Assembly (NCBI RefSeq): GCF_001561995.1
Contig: NZ_LLWC01000009.1
Location: 124,001-188,000, forward strand
Direction of reading: 5' to 3'
Source: Polycladidibacter hongkongensis
GTDB lineage: Bacteria; Pseudomonadota; Alphaproteobacteria; Rhizobiales; Stappiaceae
DNA length: 64,000 nucleotides
The notes under the pieces are model-generated. The model did no database searches, was not told the origin of the DNA, and worked only from the letters and a program-made list of their open reading frames with translations. The translations under genes were made by a program, and so were the position numbers. This document shows, piece after piece, positions 33,418-43,068 of the stretch. How positions within the stretch are numbered: position 1 is the stretch's first letter; each line of letters starts with the position of its first letter.

Positions 33418-33447
33418 GCCAGCGCTGTAAAGGGGAAAGTAAGCGGC

Positions 33448-33475
33448 GAGGGGCGTTCCGCCCCTCACATTTTTC
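33448..33475. terminator. Terminator between cobM and cobB
   Basis: Stem gaggggcg (33448-33455) / cgcccctc (33459-33466), 3-nt loop, then acattttt. It sits between convergent cobM and cobB and overlaps the cobB stop region. Confidence 0.85.
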
Positions 33476-34790
33476 GCGTCTTTTCGCATATTACATGCGC
33501 AAAAGAGCCGGCAACGCGACCGCGTTGCAAGCCCATGTCTGCAAGGTGTGCGCCAGTGGCATCTTGTGCAGTGAATAGAGCTGGGGCATTGCCAGTGCCC
33601 ACAGTGCTGGCATAATGAAACTCGTGGGCCATAAGCGCCCTCTTCCATGGCAGGAAGTTATTGGCGCAGAGGTGTAATTGCCGATAGCCTAAATGCAGTT
33701 TGCGCTGCTGGAAACTGGTTTGCAGGGGCAATAACCCCAGCATCGCATGGGCGTGGCCATCCTTGTCAACAAGCGTATCGCCAAGACACATATACCCGCC
33801 GCATTCACCATAGACCACCACTCCTTGCTCGGCAGCCCGCTTCATACCCTGCCGAAAAACATGGGCACCGGCCAGTTGACCGGCATGCAGCTCAGGATAG
33901 CCGCCGGGTAAAAAGACAGCATCGGCAGCTATATTGGGGGCTTCATTCGCAAGAGGGGAGAAGAAAGAGAGCTCCGCCCCCTGTTGCTGCCAGCTCCGCA
34001 GCACATGCGGATAACAAAAGGCAAAGGCAACATCACGCGCAATTGCAATCCGTTGTCCCAATGGGCGCAATATCCCGTTAGCCCCGGCCGGGACTGGTGC
34101 TTGCGCCAGCGGGCGGCTGGTGCCAAAAAGCCCCTGTAAATCAACTTGCTGGGTTATCTTCTTGGCAGCATTTTCTAAAAAAGCCTCAAGGTTGGCGTGC
34201 TCTCCCGCTTGCACCAGCCCCAAATGGCGCTTAGGCAGGCCGAGCTCTGAATCACGGTAAATTACTCCAACAATAGGTATGGCGAGGGGCGCAAGGGCCA
34301 TGCGCAGCATGGCTTCGTGTTTTGGCGAGGCAACGCGGTTGAGTAGGACGCCGGCTATCCGCACATCCGCGCGATAGCTTGCAAACCCATGCACAAGGGC
34401 AGCGACGGACTGAGCTTGCTTCTGGCAATCGATAACGAGCAGAACTGGCAGGCCTAGCAATGCAGCAAGATCGGCGCTGGAGCCGCCGCCATTGGCAGCC
34501 CCGTCAAACAGCCCCATTGCCGCCTCTAGCAGGAAAACATCCGCACCCTTGCAGTGTTGGCGAGAAAGGGACTGGATTTGTGCGCCGTCCATCGCATAGG
34601 CATCCAGATTAATGCATGCCGCACCGCTGGCCGCTGAGTGAAATGCAGGGTCTATGTAATCTGGGCCCGATTTTGCCGAGCGGACGCAGTAACCCTCATT
34701 ACGTAAGGCGCGCAACAAGGCGAGTGTTACAGTTGTTTTTCCGGCGCCAGATGAAGGCGCGGCGATCATCAGCCCTTTTGCAGGCATCAT
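33465..34790 (-). CDS. cobB: Cobyrinate a,c-diamide synthase (CobB/CbiA)
   Basis: Amidates the a and c side chains of cobyrinate with glutamine and ATP. The 441-residue protein has an ATP-binding N-terminal domain (GLMIAAPSSGAGKTTVTLALLRAL, SGPDYIDPAFH) and a C-terminal glutamine amidotransferase domain with the active-site Cys in VVYGECGGYMCLGD. The ATG overlaps the cobA stop (ATGA), so the two are coupled. It is on the opposite strand to the main operon. Confidence 0.96.
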   Translation of the reverse strand: MMPAKGLMIAAPSSGAGKTTVTLALLRALRNEGYCVRSAKSGPDYIDPAFHSAASGAACINLDAYAMDGAQIQSLSRQHCKGADVFLLEAAMGLFDGAANGGGSSADLAALLGLPVLLVIDCQKQAQSVAALVHGFASYRADVRIAGVLLNRVASPKHEAMLRMALAPLAIPIVGVIYRDSELGLPKRHLGLVQAGEHANLEAFLENAAKKITQQVDLQGLFGTSRPLAQAPVPAGANGILRPLGQRIAIARDVAFAFCYPHVLRSWQQQGAELSFFSPLANEAPNIAADAVFLPGGYPELHAGQLAGAHVFRQGMKRAAEQGVVVYGECGGYMCLGDTLVDKDGHAHAMLGLLPLQTSFQQRKLHLGYRQLHLCANNFLPWKRALMAHEFHYASTVGTGNAPALFTAQDATGAHLADMGLQRGRVAGSFAHVICEKTRKM

Positions 34791-35656
34791 TGTGCCGCCT
34801 CAGCTGGCGCATCTGCAGGAGGTTGCGCAAGAGGATTGGCCTCAAGCTTGCGCCCGTGGAGGGCTCCCAGCCAGTCAAGGCCATTGCGCAAACGCACCAC
34901 TTCGCCGACAACCACAATCGCTGGCGGGCAAATACCTGCTGCTTTGGTGTCTTCCACGCACCGGCCCAATGTTGTTTCCAGCACCGTTTGTGATGGCAAA
35001 GAAGCATTACAAACAAAGGCCATTGCTTCTTTTGGGCGCCGCCCGCCTGCCAACAGTTTATCCCGTATGGTGGCAAGATGCTTCATCGCCATATACATCA
35101 CCAAAACGGGGGAGCCCTGCGCCAGCGCTTCCCAATTTAGCGCATCGGGCGTGAGGCCGTTTTGATCGTGTCCGGTCAAGAACGTAACAGCCTGATTGAT
35201 ACCGCGATGCGTGGAGGGAATACCGGCATAACTAAGGCCGCCGATACCAGCGGTAATGCCCGGGATAATGCGAAAAGGCACCTCTGCCTCCACAAGGGCC
35301 AGCGCTTCCTCCCCGCCACGGCCAAAGACAAATGGATCTCCGCCTTTGAGCCGCAAGACCTTTTTGCCCTGCTTGGCCAGCTCCACCAGCCGCAGAGAAA
35401 TGGAGCGCTGCTTGGGCGAAGGTTTGCCGCCGCGCTTTCCAGCATATTCAAGCGTGGCAGCGCTTGAAGCCCAGCCTAAAATGCGCTCATCTACCAGTGC
35501 GTCGTAAATAATAACCTCGGCTTGTCGCAGGCCATTTAACGCATGCACAGACATTAAGCCCGGATCGCCGGGGCCAGCACCAGCCAGCCACACCCACCCA
35601 GCGTCTAGCGTAGGTAAGCTGTAATCGGAAAGGGGAAAAGCATCTTCAAATTCCAT
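34787..35656 (-). CDS. cobA: Uroporphyrinogen-III C-methyltransferase (SUMT)
   Basis: Makes precorrin-2 by methylating C2 and C7 of uroporphyrinogen III, the branch point to cobalamin and siroheme. The 289-residue stand-alone enzyme has VWLAGAGPGDPGLMSVHALN, RLKGGDPFVFGRGGEEALAL, the IPSTHRGINQAVTFLTGHD stretch and VLVMYMAMKHLATI. No Met8-like dehydrogenase domain is fused, so the oxidation to sirohydrochlorin needed by CbiX must come from elsewhere. It is the first gene of cobA-cobB, divergent from cbiD. Confidence 0.96.
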   Translation of the reverse strand: MEFEDAFPLSDYSLPTLDAGWVWLAGAGPGDPGLMSVHALNGLRQAEVIIYDALVDERILGWASSAATLEYAGKRGGKPSPKQRSISLRLVELAKQGKKVLRLKGGDPFVFGRGGEEALALVEAEVPFRIIPGITAGIGGLSYAGIPSTHRGINQAVTFLTGHDQNGLTPDALNWEALAQGSPVLVMYMAMKHLATIRDKLLAGGRRPKEAMAFVCNASLPSQTVLETTLGRCVEDTKAAGICPPAIVVVGEVVRLRNGLDWLGALHGRKLEANPLAQPPADAPAEAAQ

Positions 35657-35778
35657 AGAGAGACTTTACCGGTTCCAAGCAGCATCGCCAAGTCATCACA
35701 TCCGATAAACCTAAGGAATTCCAATCTTTCCTATGGTTTGCATCTAGGTTTTTTACCTGCCTGCGCTATAACAAATTC

Positions 35779-36924
35779 ATGAGTTCAAACAGGCAAAAGC
35801 AAATGGAAGAGCGCGGCAATGCGTCCTCAGCTCTGCGCAGTGGCTGGACAACGGGCGCCTGTGCCGCCGCCGCAGCCAAATCTGCCTTCACTCGGCTGCG
35901 GCATGGCGAATTTTCTGATCCTGTTTCCATATGTTTGCCGCGCGGTGATGAACCGTTTTTCCCGTTATGCAGCGAGCTGGCCGGGGAGGGGGAGAGCCCG
36001 CTATGGGCTGAGGCAACCATAGTGAAAGATGCAGGCGATGATCCTGACGTGACCCACGGCGCTCATGTGTCTGCGCGGGTGGATCTTTTGCCAGCGGGCA
36101 GTGGCTTGCAGTTTTGCGCAGGCGAAGGGGTAGGGAGGGTCACACGGCCCGGGTTGCCTATCCCTGTTGGAGAACCCGCGATCAATCCGATGCCGCGAAA
36201 GATCATCGAACAAGCACTGCGAGATGTGATTGGCCCCGATGCCCCATTAGATGTGAAGGTTACAATCAGCATCGCAGGCGGTGCGGCGCTTGCACTCAAA
36301 ACCATGAACCCGCGGCTGGGTATCGTCGGCGGGCTATCCGTTTTGGGCACAACAGGTGTTGTGAGGCCATTCTCCTGCGCGTCATGGATTGCCTCTATTC
36401 ATCGCGGGGTTGATGTCGCGCGGGCAAGTGGCATACAACACGTGCTTGCGGCCACTGGAGCAACATCCGAAGACGCCTTGCGGCAAGTCTATCCGGATAT
36501 GGCAGAACACGCCTATCTGGATATGGGTGACTTCGCAGGTGGACTACTCAAATACCTGCGGGCGCACCCTGTTCCCCGTCTGACCTTGGCAGGTGGTCCT
36601 GCCAAACTCCTCAAGCTGGCCCAAGGGGCGATGGATCTGCATTCCGCCCGCTCACAAGTGGATTTCAAAGCGCTCTCGAATTTTTTAACGCAGCGCAGTG
36701 CCCCAGCTGAGCTTGCCGCACAGGCCGCACAGGCTAACACGGTGAAGCAAATTAGCGACCAAGCGGTAGAGCTTGGCTATAATCTGGGGGATGAAATCGC
36801 CGAGAGTGCAAAGGAAGCCAGCCAAAAAATTCTTAGAGGTGCACCTGTACAGGTAGAAGTCTTCGTATTTGACAGACAAGGGAAACAGCTTGGTTCAGCC
36901 CCTTGCCGTAAGGAGGGAGTGTGA
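35779..36924 (+). CDS. cbiD: Cobalt-precorrin-5B C1-methyltransferase CbiD
   Basis: Methylates C1 in the oxygen-independent pathway, replacing CobF. The 381-residue protein shows LRSGWTTGACAAAAAKSAF at the start, GVGRVTRPGLPIPVGEPAIN, TGVVRPFSCASWIASI and MGDFAGGLLKYL of CbiD. The ATG is at 35779, divergent from cobA with 122 bp between them. Its stop overlaps the cobK GTG. Its presence, with CbiG and CbiX, is strong evidence for the early-cobalt route. Confidence 0.95.
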   Translation: MSSNRQKQMEERGNASSALRSGWTTGACAAAAAKSAFTRLRHGEFSDPVSICLPRGDEPFFPLCSELAGEGESPLWAEATIVKDAGDDPDVTHGAHVSARVDLLPAGSGLQFCAGEGVGRVTRPGLPIPVGEPAINPMPRKIIEQALRDVIGPDAPLDVKVTISIAGGAALALKTMNPRLGIVGGLSVLGTTGVVRPFSCASWIASIHRGVDVARASGIQHVLAATGATSEDALRQVYPDMAEHAYLDMGDFAGGLLKYLRAHPVPRLTLAGGPAKLLKLAQGAMDLHSARSQVDFKALSNFLTQRSAPAELAAQAAQANTVKQISDQAVELGYNLGDEIAESAKEASQKILRGAPVQVEVFVFDRQGKQLGSAPCRKEGV

Positions 36925-37658
36925 GCAAAAAACTCCTAGTCCTTGGAGGTACAAAGGAAGCGAGAGAGCTAATCGACCGCCTCGCACTATGTGACAATGT
37001 CGAAACAACCGCCTCGCTAGCAGGGGCTACAAAAGCTCCACTCCCGCTGGCTGTAACAGCGCGCAGCGGCGGTTTTGGTGGCGTTGTGGGGTTAAAGAAA
37101 TATCTGCAAGAGCATCAGATAACCACGCTGATCGATGCAACGCACCCCTTTGCCACGCAAATAACCGCCAATGCACGTCATGCCTGTGAAGCCAGCGATG
37201 TTGAGTACCTAAGGCTAACCCGTCCACCTTGGCAGCCAAGCAACGCAGATACTTGGTACCAGTTCGCTGATCTATCGCAAGCCATCGCAGCTTTACCGGC
37301 AGGCGCGCGTGTCTTTTCTGCCATTGGCAGCAAGGAAGCTGCGCGCCTCTCATCAAGACCAGACGTTTTCTGGGTCGTTCGGGCACTTGATGCCGAGTTG
37401 GAAGCCAAGGTATCCGACACATGCCAAGTGATAATCGAGAAGCCGCGCACGCGTGTCGAAGATGAGATCCACTTGCTGAGATCCTTGCGGGTCGATGCTG
37501 TTCTGGCAAAAAACAGTGGTGGTAGCGCAGGTTACAACAAGATTGCCGCAGCACGCCACCTCTCTCTACCTCTCTACCTTGTCGATCAACCCAAGAATAC
37601 CGCGCCAACTGAGCGCGTGTTTCATTCGCTCGACCAGCTGCTTGAGATGATCAGATAA
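36921..37658 (+). CDS. cobK: Precorrin-6A reductase (CobK/CbiJ)
   Basis: NADPH-dependent reductase of (cobalt-)precorrin-6A. The 245-residue protein has the N-terminal LLVLGGTKEARELIDRLA, TLIDATHPFATQITANA and the C-terminal [20 protein letters not shown] of the family. GTG start overlapping the cbiD stop, with AGGAGGG just upstream. It is convergent with the potassium-channel gene, with 9 bp between stops. Confidence 0.95.
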   Translation: MSKKLLVLGGTKEARELIDRLALCDNVETTASLAGATKAPLPLAVTARSGGFGGVVGLKKYLQEHQITTLIDATHPFATQITANARHACEASDVEYLRLTRPPWQPSNADTWYQFADLSQAIAALPAGARVFSAIGSKEAARLSSRPDVFWVVRALDAELEAKVSDTCQVIIEKPRTRVEDEIHLLRSLRVDAVLAKNSGGSAGYNKIAAARHLSLPLYLVDQPKNTAPTERVFHSLDQLLEMIR

Positions 37659-37667
37659 CTTGATTCA

Positions 37668-38453
37668 TTAAAGTGTATCCCCCTCATTGGGAATATGGAT
37701 TGTTGCCCCGCAATGCTTGCAATGCACCGCATCCGGATCGTGGCGTTTTAACCCGCACGTCTTACAGGTAACCTTGATCTTTTGTGGGCGGAAAATCGTC
37801 TGCACCAAGCGCAAGAACAAAGCTACCCCAAACACCATGATCAAGATTGTCAGCAGTCGGCCGACGCTATCGGTCATCGTGATATCGCCATAACCGGTCG
37901 TTGTCAGTGTGGTCACAGTGAAATACAGCGCATCAAAGAAGTTGTTAATGCTCGGATTTACATGGACTTCCAAGACAAAGACAACCGCACTTACCACGAA
38001 GATAAACACAAGCAGGTTCATTGAAGACGAGATAATGTCCTCGTGTCGCTTGAACCACTTGAAATGCTCCCGCAGCTCTTTGAGAACATGGTAAGAGCGC
38101 AGCAGGCGCAGCATCCTTACAACGCGCAAAAAGCCAAGGTTCTCTATGTAAAGCGCTGCGAATAAAGAGATAATTACCAGAACATCAATTAGTATGTGGA
38201 AGCTAAGCAATGCCCGCAATGGGCGAATGCTTATGATTAGTCTTGCCAGCAAGTCACAAAGCAATATCGCGCCGATAACATAATCCACGACGATGAAAGA
38301 TCGAGGCAGGTCGATGAGAGAGCTGACAAGGAAATAGCAAACCGTAACAAGGTCAAATAATAGCAATGCTATGCGCCAGTGCTGGCCCGGCTCATCCGCG
38401 CCAAAATACAGCCGTCGAAGTGATGTGCGCCACCCTTGTTCTTCCAATTGCAT
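37668..38453 (-). CDS. Voltage-gated K+ channel with C-terminal zinc ribbon
   Basis: Six-transmembrane ion channel, 261 residues. The voltage-sensor S4 shows regularly spaced Arg (R110, R113, R116, R119). The pore filter is TTTGYGDI (about 185-191), specific for K+, between S5 (about 146-163) and S6 (about 199-221). The cytoplasmic tail has two CxxC pairs, C230/C233 and C245/C248, forming a zinc ribbon instead of the usual ligand-binding domain. The start is at the ATG at 38453. It is alone, divergent from the RND operon. The ribbon may mediate assembly or redox/zinc sensing. Confidence 0.9.
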   Translation of the reverse strand: MQLEEQGWRTSLRRLYFGADEPGQHWRIALLLFDLVTVCYFLVSSLIDLPRSFIVVDYVIGAILLCDLLARLIISIRPLRALLSFHILIDVLVIISLFAALYIENLGFLRVVRMLRLLRSYHVLKELREHFKWFKRHEDIISSSMNLLVFIFVVSAVVFVLEVHVNPSINNFFDALYFTVTTLTTTGYGDITMTDSVGRLLTILIMVFGVALFLRLVQTIFRPQKIKVTCKTCGLKRHDPDAVHCKHCGATIHIPNEGDTL

Positions 38454-38689
38454 GCTACGTTCCCAATTCCAGTTTTTTCAAATCACCGCTCTTTGGCAAG
38501 GTAAGCCACGCCAAGGCAAGCGCAAATTGATTTGCATTCCAATCTAGCAAATCGCATCGACAGATAACAAAGCCGCACCGAAATAGCCAATAAACCCCCT
38601 AGAATTCATAGATCACCATTACACAATTAGTTACCTCCGGCTTCTAGGATCGAATGCAAAACCGGTGCTCTAGCGCGGAGAAGCAACGA

Positions 38690-39802
38690 ATGATAACGAT
38701 ATGCCAGCGCATTACCCCATTTGTATTGGCGTTGTTTTTGGGCTCGGGTGCGGTTGCACAGGAGAAAGATGCCGCTGCCAAGGTGCCCCCGCCAGCTGTA
38801 ATTGTTGAAGCAGCTTCAATGCAAACCATCGACTCTGCAAAAAAGTTCGCTGGGCGCACTGAAGCGCTGAACAGGGTCGAGCTGATTGCACGCGTTGGGG
38901 GGTTTCTCGACAAGGTAAGCTTTAAGGAAGGGCAGCTCGTTAAAGAGGGGGATCTGCTCTATACGATCCAGAAAGCACCCTATAAATTTGCCGTTGATCG
39001 CGCCAAGGCCAGTGTGGATGCGGCCCAAGCACAAGTAGATCTCGCTAAGGTTGATTTTTCACGGAAAGAAACGCTGGTAAAAAAAGACACCATCTCGGTG
39101 TCTGAGCTGGATACGGCCCGCGCAACATTACAAGAAGCCGAGGCAACACTTGAGCTACGCAAAGCCGATTTGGACCTTGCTCAACTAGATCTCAGCTACG
39201 CGGAAATATCTGCTCCGGTCACAGGGCGCATCAGCAAAAGCAACTACCAGCTTGGGGCCTACGTCACAGCGCAAAGCGGCACACTGGCAACAGTCACCTC
39301 CATGGATCCGATCCGTGTGGCATTTCCCGTGCCGCAAGCCGTTTTGCTCGCGGGAAAGAAACAAGGTCTCGATTCTTCGGACAAACTCAAGGTAAACATC
39401 ATTCTCACAGATGGAACCACCTACGAGCACTCCGGCAAAATTGACTATCTCGACGCTGCTGCTGATGCGAGCACCGATAGCGTTACCGCTCGAGCCCTGT
39501 TCGCTAATCCTGATGGCCTGCTTTTTGATAACCAGTTGATCGACATTAGCGTAAGTCAGAAAGATCCCCAGCCGGTGCTTACAGTTCCGCAGGCGGCGCT
39601 GCTTATCGATCAGAAGGGGCCGTTCGTCATTATGGTCGACAAAGACAACGTCGCGCAGCAGCAGCGCATCACAATACGCGAGCAGATTAACGGCCTCGTG
39701 GTGGTCTCTGAGGGGCTGAAAAAAGGAGACCTTGTGATCACCAACGGCATTCAAAAGGTGAGACCTGGTCAACCTGTAAACCCCAAGCTCGCGGGGCAAT
39801 AA
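38690..39802 (+). CDS. RND efflux periplasmic adaptor subunit
   Basis: Membrane-fusion protein of about 370 residues that links an RND pump to the outer-membrane channel. The N-terminus is a Sec signal (about 1-24, ending GAVAQ) without a lipobox Cys. Then come the lipoyl/barrel half (RVELIARVGGFLDKVSFKEG), the alpha-hairpin (about 100-160), and the second lipoyl half (YAEISAPVTGRISKSNYQLG). The ATG at 38690 has GGAGAAG upstream; the in-frame ATG at 38654 has none. It is 3 bp upstream of the pump gene. No outer-membrane factor or local regulator follows. Confidence 0.93.
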   Translation: MITICQRITPFVLALFLGSGAVAQEKDAAAKVPPPAVIVEAASMQTIDSAKKFAGRTEALNRVELIARVGGFLDKVSFKEGQLVKEGDLLYTIQKAPYKFAVDRAKASVDAAQAQVDLAKVDFSRKETLVKKDTISVSELDTARATLQEAEATLELRKADLDLAQLDLSYAEISAPVTGRISKSNYQLGAYVTAQSGTLATVTSMDPIRVAFPVPQAVLLAGKKQGLDSSDKLKVNIILTDGTTYEHSGKIDYLDAAADASTDSVTARALFANPDGLLFDNQLIDISVSQKDPQPVLTVPQAALLIDQKGPFVIMVDKDNVAQQQRITIREQINGLVVVSEGLKKGDLVITNGIQKVRPGQPVNPKLAGQ

Positions 39803-39805
39803 GCG

Positions 39806-42800
39806 ATGATTTATGATGTCTTTATTCGTCGCCCGCGGTTGGCGTTGGTGATCTCGATCCTGATTGTCTTGATCGGGTTCATTTCGATTACCGTTATCCC
39901 AGTTTCGCAGTATCCCACCATCGCTCCGCCCACAGTGCAGGTTGCCGCGACTTACATCGGCGCCGATGCAAAGACAGTAGAAGAAAGTGTCGCTCAGCCG
40001 ATAGAGGGGGCGGTGAATGGCGTAGATGGTATGCGCTATATGAAGTCATCAAGCGCAAGTGACGGCACCTACTCGCTTACCGTCTATTTTGATCTCACTA
40101 CCGACCCTGACATTGCCTCGGTAACCGTGCAAAACCGCATTAGTGCAATTGAATCTAAGCTGCCTCAAGAGGTGCGGGATCTCGGGATAACAGTGCAAAA
40201 AAAGGCAGGCGACATGCTCATGGCCTTCGCCTTTATATCTCCCGAAGAAACCCATAATGGCCTATTTATTTCAAATTTTGTGACGATCAATATTATCGAT
40301 GAATTAAAACGCCTTAACGGTGTTGGCGATGCGCTAGTTATGGGTGCGCAAGACTACTCGATGCGTATCTGGATCGATCCAGACAAGTTACGGTCCTATT
40401 CGCTGGTTGCTGAAGACGTAATCAACGCCGTGCAAAGGCAAAACAAGCAAGCCGCCGTTGGCCGTGTCGGTTCTGCGCCTGTCTCGAAGGACCAGCAGCT
40501 ACAATTCACCGTGACAGCGAAAGGCCGCCTTAATTCCGCAGAGGAATTTAGCAATATTGTCCTGCGCGCCAATACAGATGGATCTTTCGTGCGCCTTAGA
40601 GATGTTGCGCGGATAGATTTGGATTCAGCATCCTATGATGCGGTTGCGCTCTTTAATCAGCAGGATTCAGCGATGATCGGGATATTCCTCTCCCCCGGTG
40701 CTAATGCTGTGGCCGTTGCCGAGCGCGTCAACAAGCGTCTGGAGGAGCTTTCACAGCGCTTCCCGGAGGACCTCAGCTACATATCCGTTTTCGATACTTC
40801 GCTGTTTGTGAATGAAATGATCTCGAAGGTCTTACATACGCTGATCGAGGCGTTTGTTCTGGTGACCATTGTTGTCTATGTTTTCTTGGGCAGCATGCGC
40901 GCAACAGTTATTCCGCTTATCGCGGTTCCTGTGGCCATTATCGGCGCAGTCGCCGTGTCATACATGCTTGGTTTTACAGCAAATACGATTTCTCTTCTGG
41001 CGCTTGTCTTGGCCATCGGCATTGTCGTTGATGATGCGATTATCGTGGTAGAGAATGTCGAGCGCATTATGCACGAAGAGCCTGATTTGTTGCCGTCCCA
41101 AGCGACAAGTAAGGCAGTCTCTGAAATTGCAGGGCCGGTGCTGGCGATCACCTTTGTCTTGCTCTCTGTGTTTGTTCCTGTCGCCTTTCTCCCCGGTTCG
41201 ACTGGGGTTTTGTTCCGGGAATTTGCGGTTACGATTTCCGCGGCGATGGTATTGTCAGCCATCAACGCTTTAACCTTGTCTCCGGCTCTTTGCGCGATTT
41301 TCATGCGTCCGGGTGAGTTGACGGGTCTTATGGCTAAAATAACCGCGGCCATTGACAATCTCAGCCACACATATGCCGGCCTCATCAAGCGGACAGTGCA
41401 TCTGTCGGCCTTCTCGGTGGTCGCTGTTGTCGCATTTGCGGGCCTTGCAGTGTTGGTGCTTAAGTTCACCCCGGATGGCTTTGTTCCTGCCGAGGACAAA
41501 GGCTATGCGATGGTCTTGGTGAACCTACCTCCCGGGGCATCTTTAAACCGCACGGAAGAGGCCATGATTAAGGCCGACAACATCATCCGTAAAGATCCCG
41601 CCGTGTTCGCAACCACGATGGTACCGGGCTACAACTTGCTTGGCGGTGGTGGCACCACATCTAATGCGGGTGTCATTTTTGTGAAGCTGAAAGATTATGA
41701 AGAGCGGAGCACAAGGGCACTCTCGTCCTTTGCCTTTATCTACAGGATGTACCCGCAACTTTCCTCCCTACCAGATGCAACCTATTTCCCTGTAAACCCT
41801 CCGGCAATTGATGGCCTCGGTTCTGTCGGTGGTTTTGAATACATAATGGAAGCCCTTCAAGGGCAGGATCCGACAGAATTAGAGGCCATTGGTAAGGCTC
41901 TCACCGTCGCGGCAAACCAAACAGCTAATATCGCAAGCTTTTTCACAACGTTTGATGCCGCGACCCCGCAAATCCATATCGAGCTGGATCGTGACAAAGC
42001 CCAGATTTTGGGTCTTGAGATCTCCAGTATCTTCACAGCGCTGCAAGCGACACTTGGTGGCTATTACATCAATGATTTTAATCTCTACGGCCGGACATGG
42101 ACCGTTCGCATGCAAGCGGAACAAGGCTTTCGCTCGCAAATAGGCGATATTGGAAAAATTAATGTCCGCACCAACACCGGCGAGATGGTTGAACTGTCCT
42201 CGGTGCTGCAAACTGTGTTAACACGCGGCGCGAACGCTATCACCCGCTACAACAACTACCGCGCTGTCAGCTTCAACGGCAACGCCCCGGCGGGCGCAGG
42301 GTTGGGTGAAGCGATGACGACAATGGCGGCAGTAAGTAAGGATACCCTTCCTGAGGGTTACGCTTTTGAATGGACCGGTTTGGCCCTTGAACAACAAGAG
42401 GCGGCTGGCCAAACAACCATCGTCCTTTCATTGGCGTTCCTATTTGCCTATCTGTTTCTTGTCGCTTTGTACGAAAGCTGGAACACACCCATACCGGTGT
42501 TGCTCTCTGTTGCACCTGCAATAGCTGGCGCGTTGGCTGCAATCTGGTTGCTTGGTTTGGCTTTTGATGTTTATGCGCAGATTGCGCTGGTTATCCTCAT
42601 TGCGCTTGCGGGTAAGAACGCAATTTTAATGAACGAGTTTTCACTGGAGAAGCGCACGCATGGGCTAAGCCTGTTTGACTCTGCCATCGAGGGCGCGCGT
42701 CTGCGCTTTCGCCCTGTGATGATGACGTCCTTGGCGTTTTCGGCAGGTCTTGTGCCACTGGTATTATCGACGGGGCCCGGTGCCGGTGCGATGATCGCCG

Positions 42801-42958
42801 TTGGTGTGCCGGTGTTGGCGGGGATGGTAACGTCGTTCACGCTCGGGATTTTCCTGATTCCCACGCTCTATACGGCGTTTCAGTGGCTGCGGGAGCGCGC
42901 CGGCTGGACACCAGAAAAGGAAAAAGCTGCGCGCGATGCGGGCCTCGGCGATATCTAG
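39806..42958 (+). CDS. RND multidrug efflux permease (HAE1 family)
   Basis: Proton-driven inner-membrane pump of 1050 residues, AcrB/MexB-like. It has the start MIYDVFIRRPRLALVIS, the twelve membrane helices with two large periplasmic loops, and the proton-relay Asp pair in GIVVDDAIIVVENVERI (about 409-411). The family duplication is visible in the C-terminal GKNAILMNEF stretch. It forms an operon with the adaptor 3 bp upstream. Substrates cannot be read from the sequence. There is no outer-membrane channel gene, so it likely borrows a TolC homologue. Confidence 0.95.
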   Translation: MIYDVFIRRPRLALVISILIVLIGFISITVIPVSQYPTIAPPTVQVAATYIGADAKTVEESVAQPIEGAVNGVDGMRYMKSSSASDGTYSLTVYFDLTTDPDIASVTVQNRISAIESKLPQEVRDLGITVQKKAGDMLMAFAFISPEETHNGLFISNFVTINIIDELKRLNGVGDALVMGAQDYSMRIWIDPDKLRSYSLVAEDVINAVQRQNKQAAVGRVGSAPVSKDQQLQFTVTAKGRLNSAEEFSNIVLRANTDGSFVRLRDVARIDLDSASYDAVALFNQQDSAMIGIFLSPGANAVAVAERVNKRLEELSQRFPEDLSYISVFDTSLFVNEMISKVLHTLIEAFVLVTIVVYVFLGSMRATVIPLIAVPVAIIGAVAVSYMLGFTANTISLLALVLAIGIVVDDAIIVVENVERIMHEEPDLLPSQATSKAVSEIAGPVLAITFVLLSVFVPVAFLPGSTGVLFREFAVTISAAMVLSAINALTLSPALCAIFMRPGELTGLMAKITAAIDNLSHTYAGLIKRTVHLSAFSVVAVVAFAGLAVLVLKFTPDGFVPAEDKGYAMVLVNLPPGASLNRTEEAMIKADNIIRKDPAVFATTMVPGYNLLGGGGTTSNAGVIFVKLKDYEERSTRALSSFAFIYRMYPQLSSLPDATYFPVNPPAIDGLGSVGGFEYIMEALQGQDPTELEAIGKALTVAANQTANIASFFTTFDAATPQIHIELDRDKAQILGLEISSIFTALQATLGGYYINDFNLYGRTWTVRMQAEQGFRSQIGDIGKINVRTNTGEMVELSSVLQTVLTRGANAITRYNNYRAVSFNGNAPAGAGLGEAMTTMAAVSKDTLPEGYAFEWTGLALEQQEAAGQTTIVLSLAFLFAYLFLVALYESWNTPIPVLLSVAPAIAGALAAIWLLGLAFDVYAQIALVILIALAGKNAILMNEFSLEKRTHGLSLFDSAIEGARLRFRPVMMTSLAFSAGLVPLVLSTGPGAGAMIAVGVPVLAGMVTSFTLGIFLIPTLYTAFQWLRERAGWTPEKEKAARDAGLGDI

Positions 42959-43068
42959 GGCTACGTAGCGCCTCATCCCGTCGCTTTTCTGCACAGATAA
43001 CTAAGATATTGTCGATAAAACAGATAAGTGCTTTGCTTGACGCAAGGTTATTGCGTTAAGGCATCGTT

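Noticed and set aside
40876-41499. 207-residue minus-strand open frame
   Set aside because: It is antisense to the RND permease, whose conserved frame covers the region.
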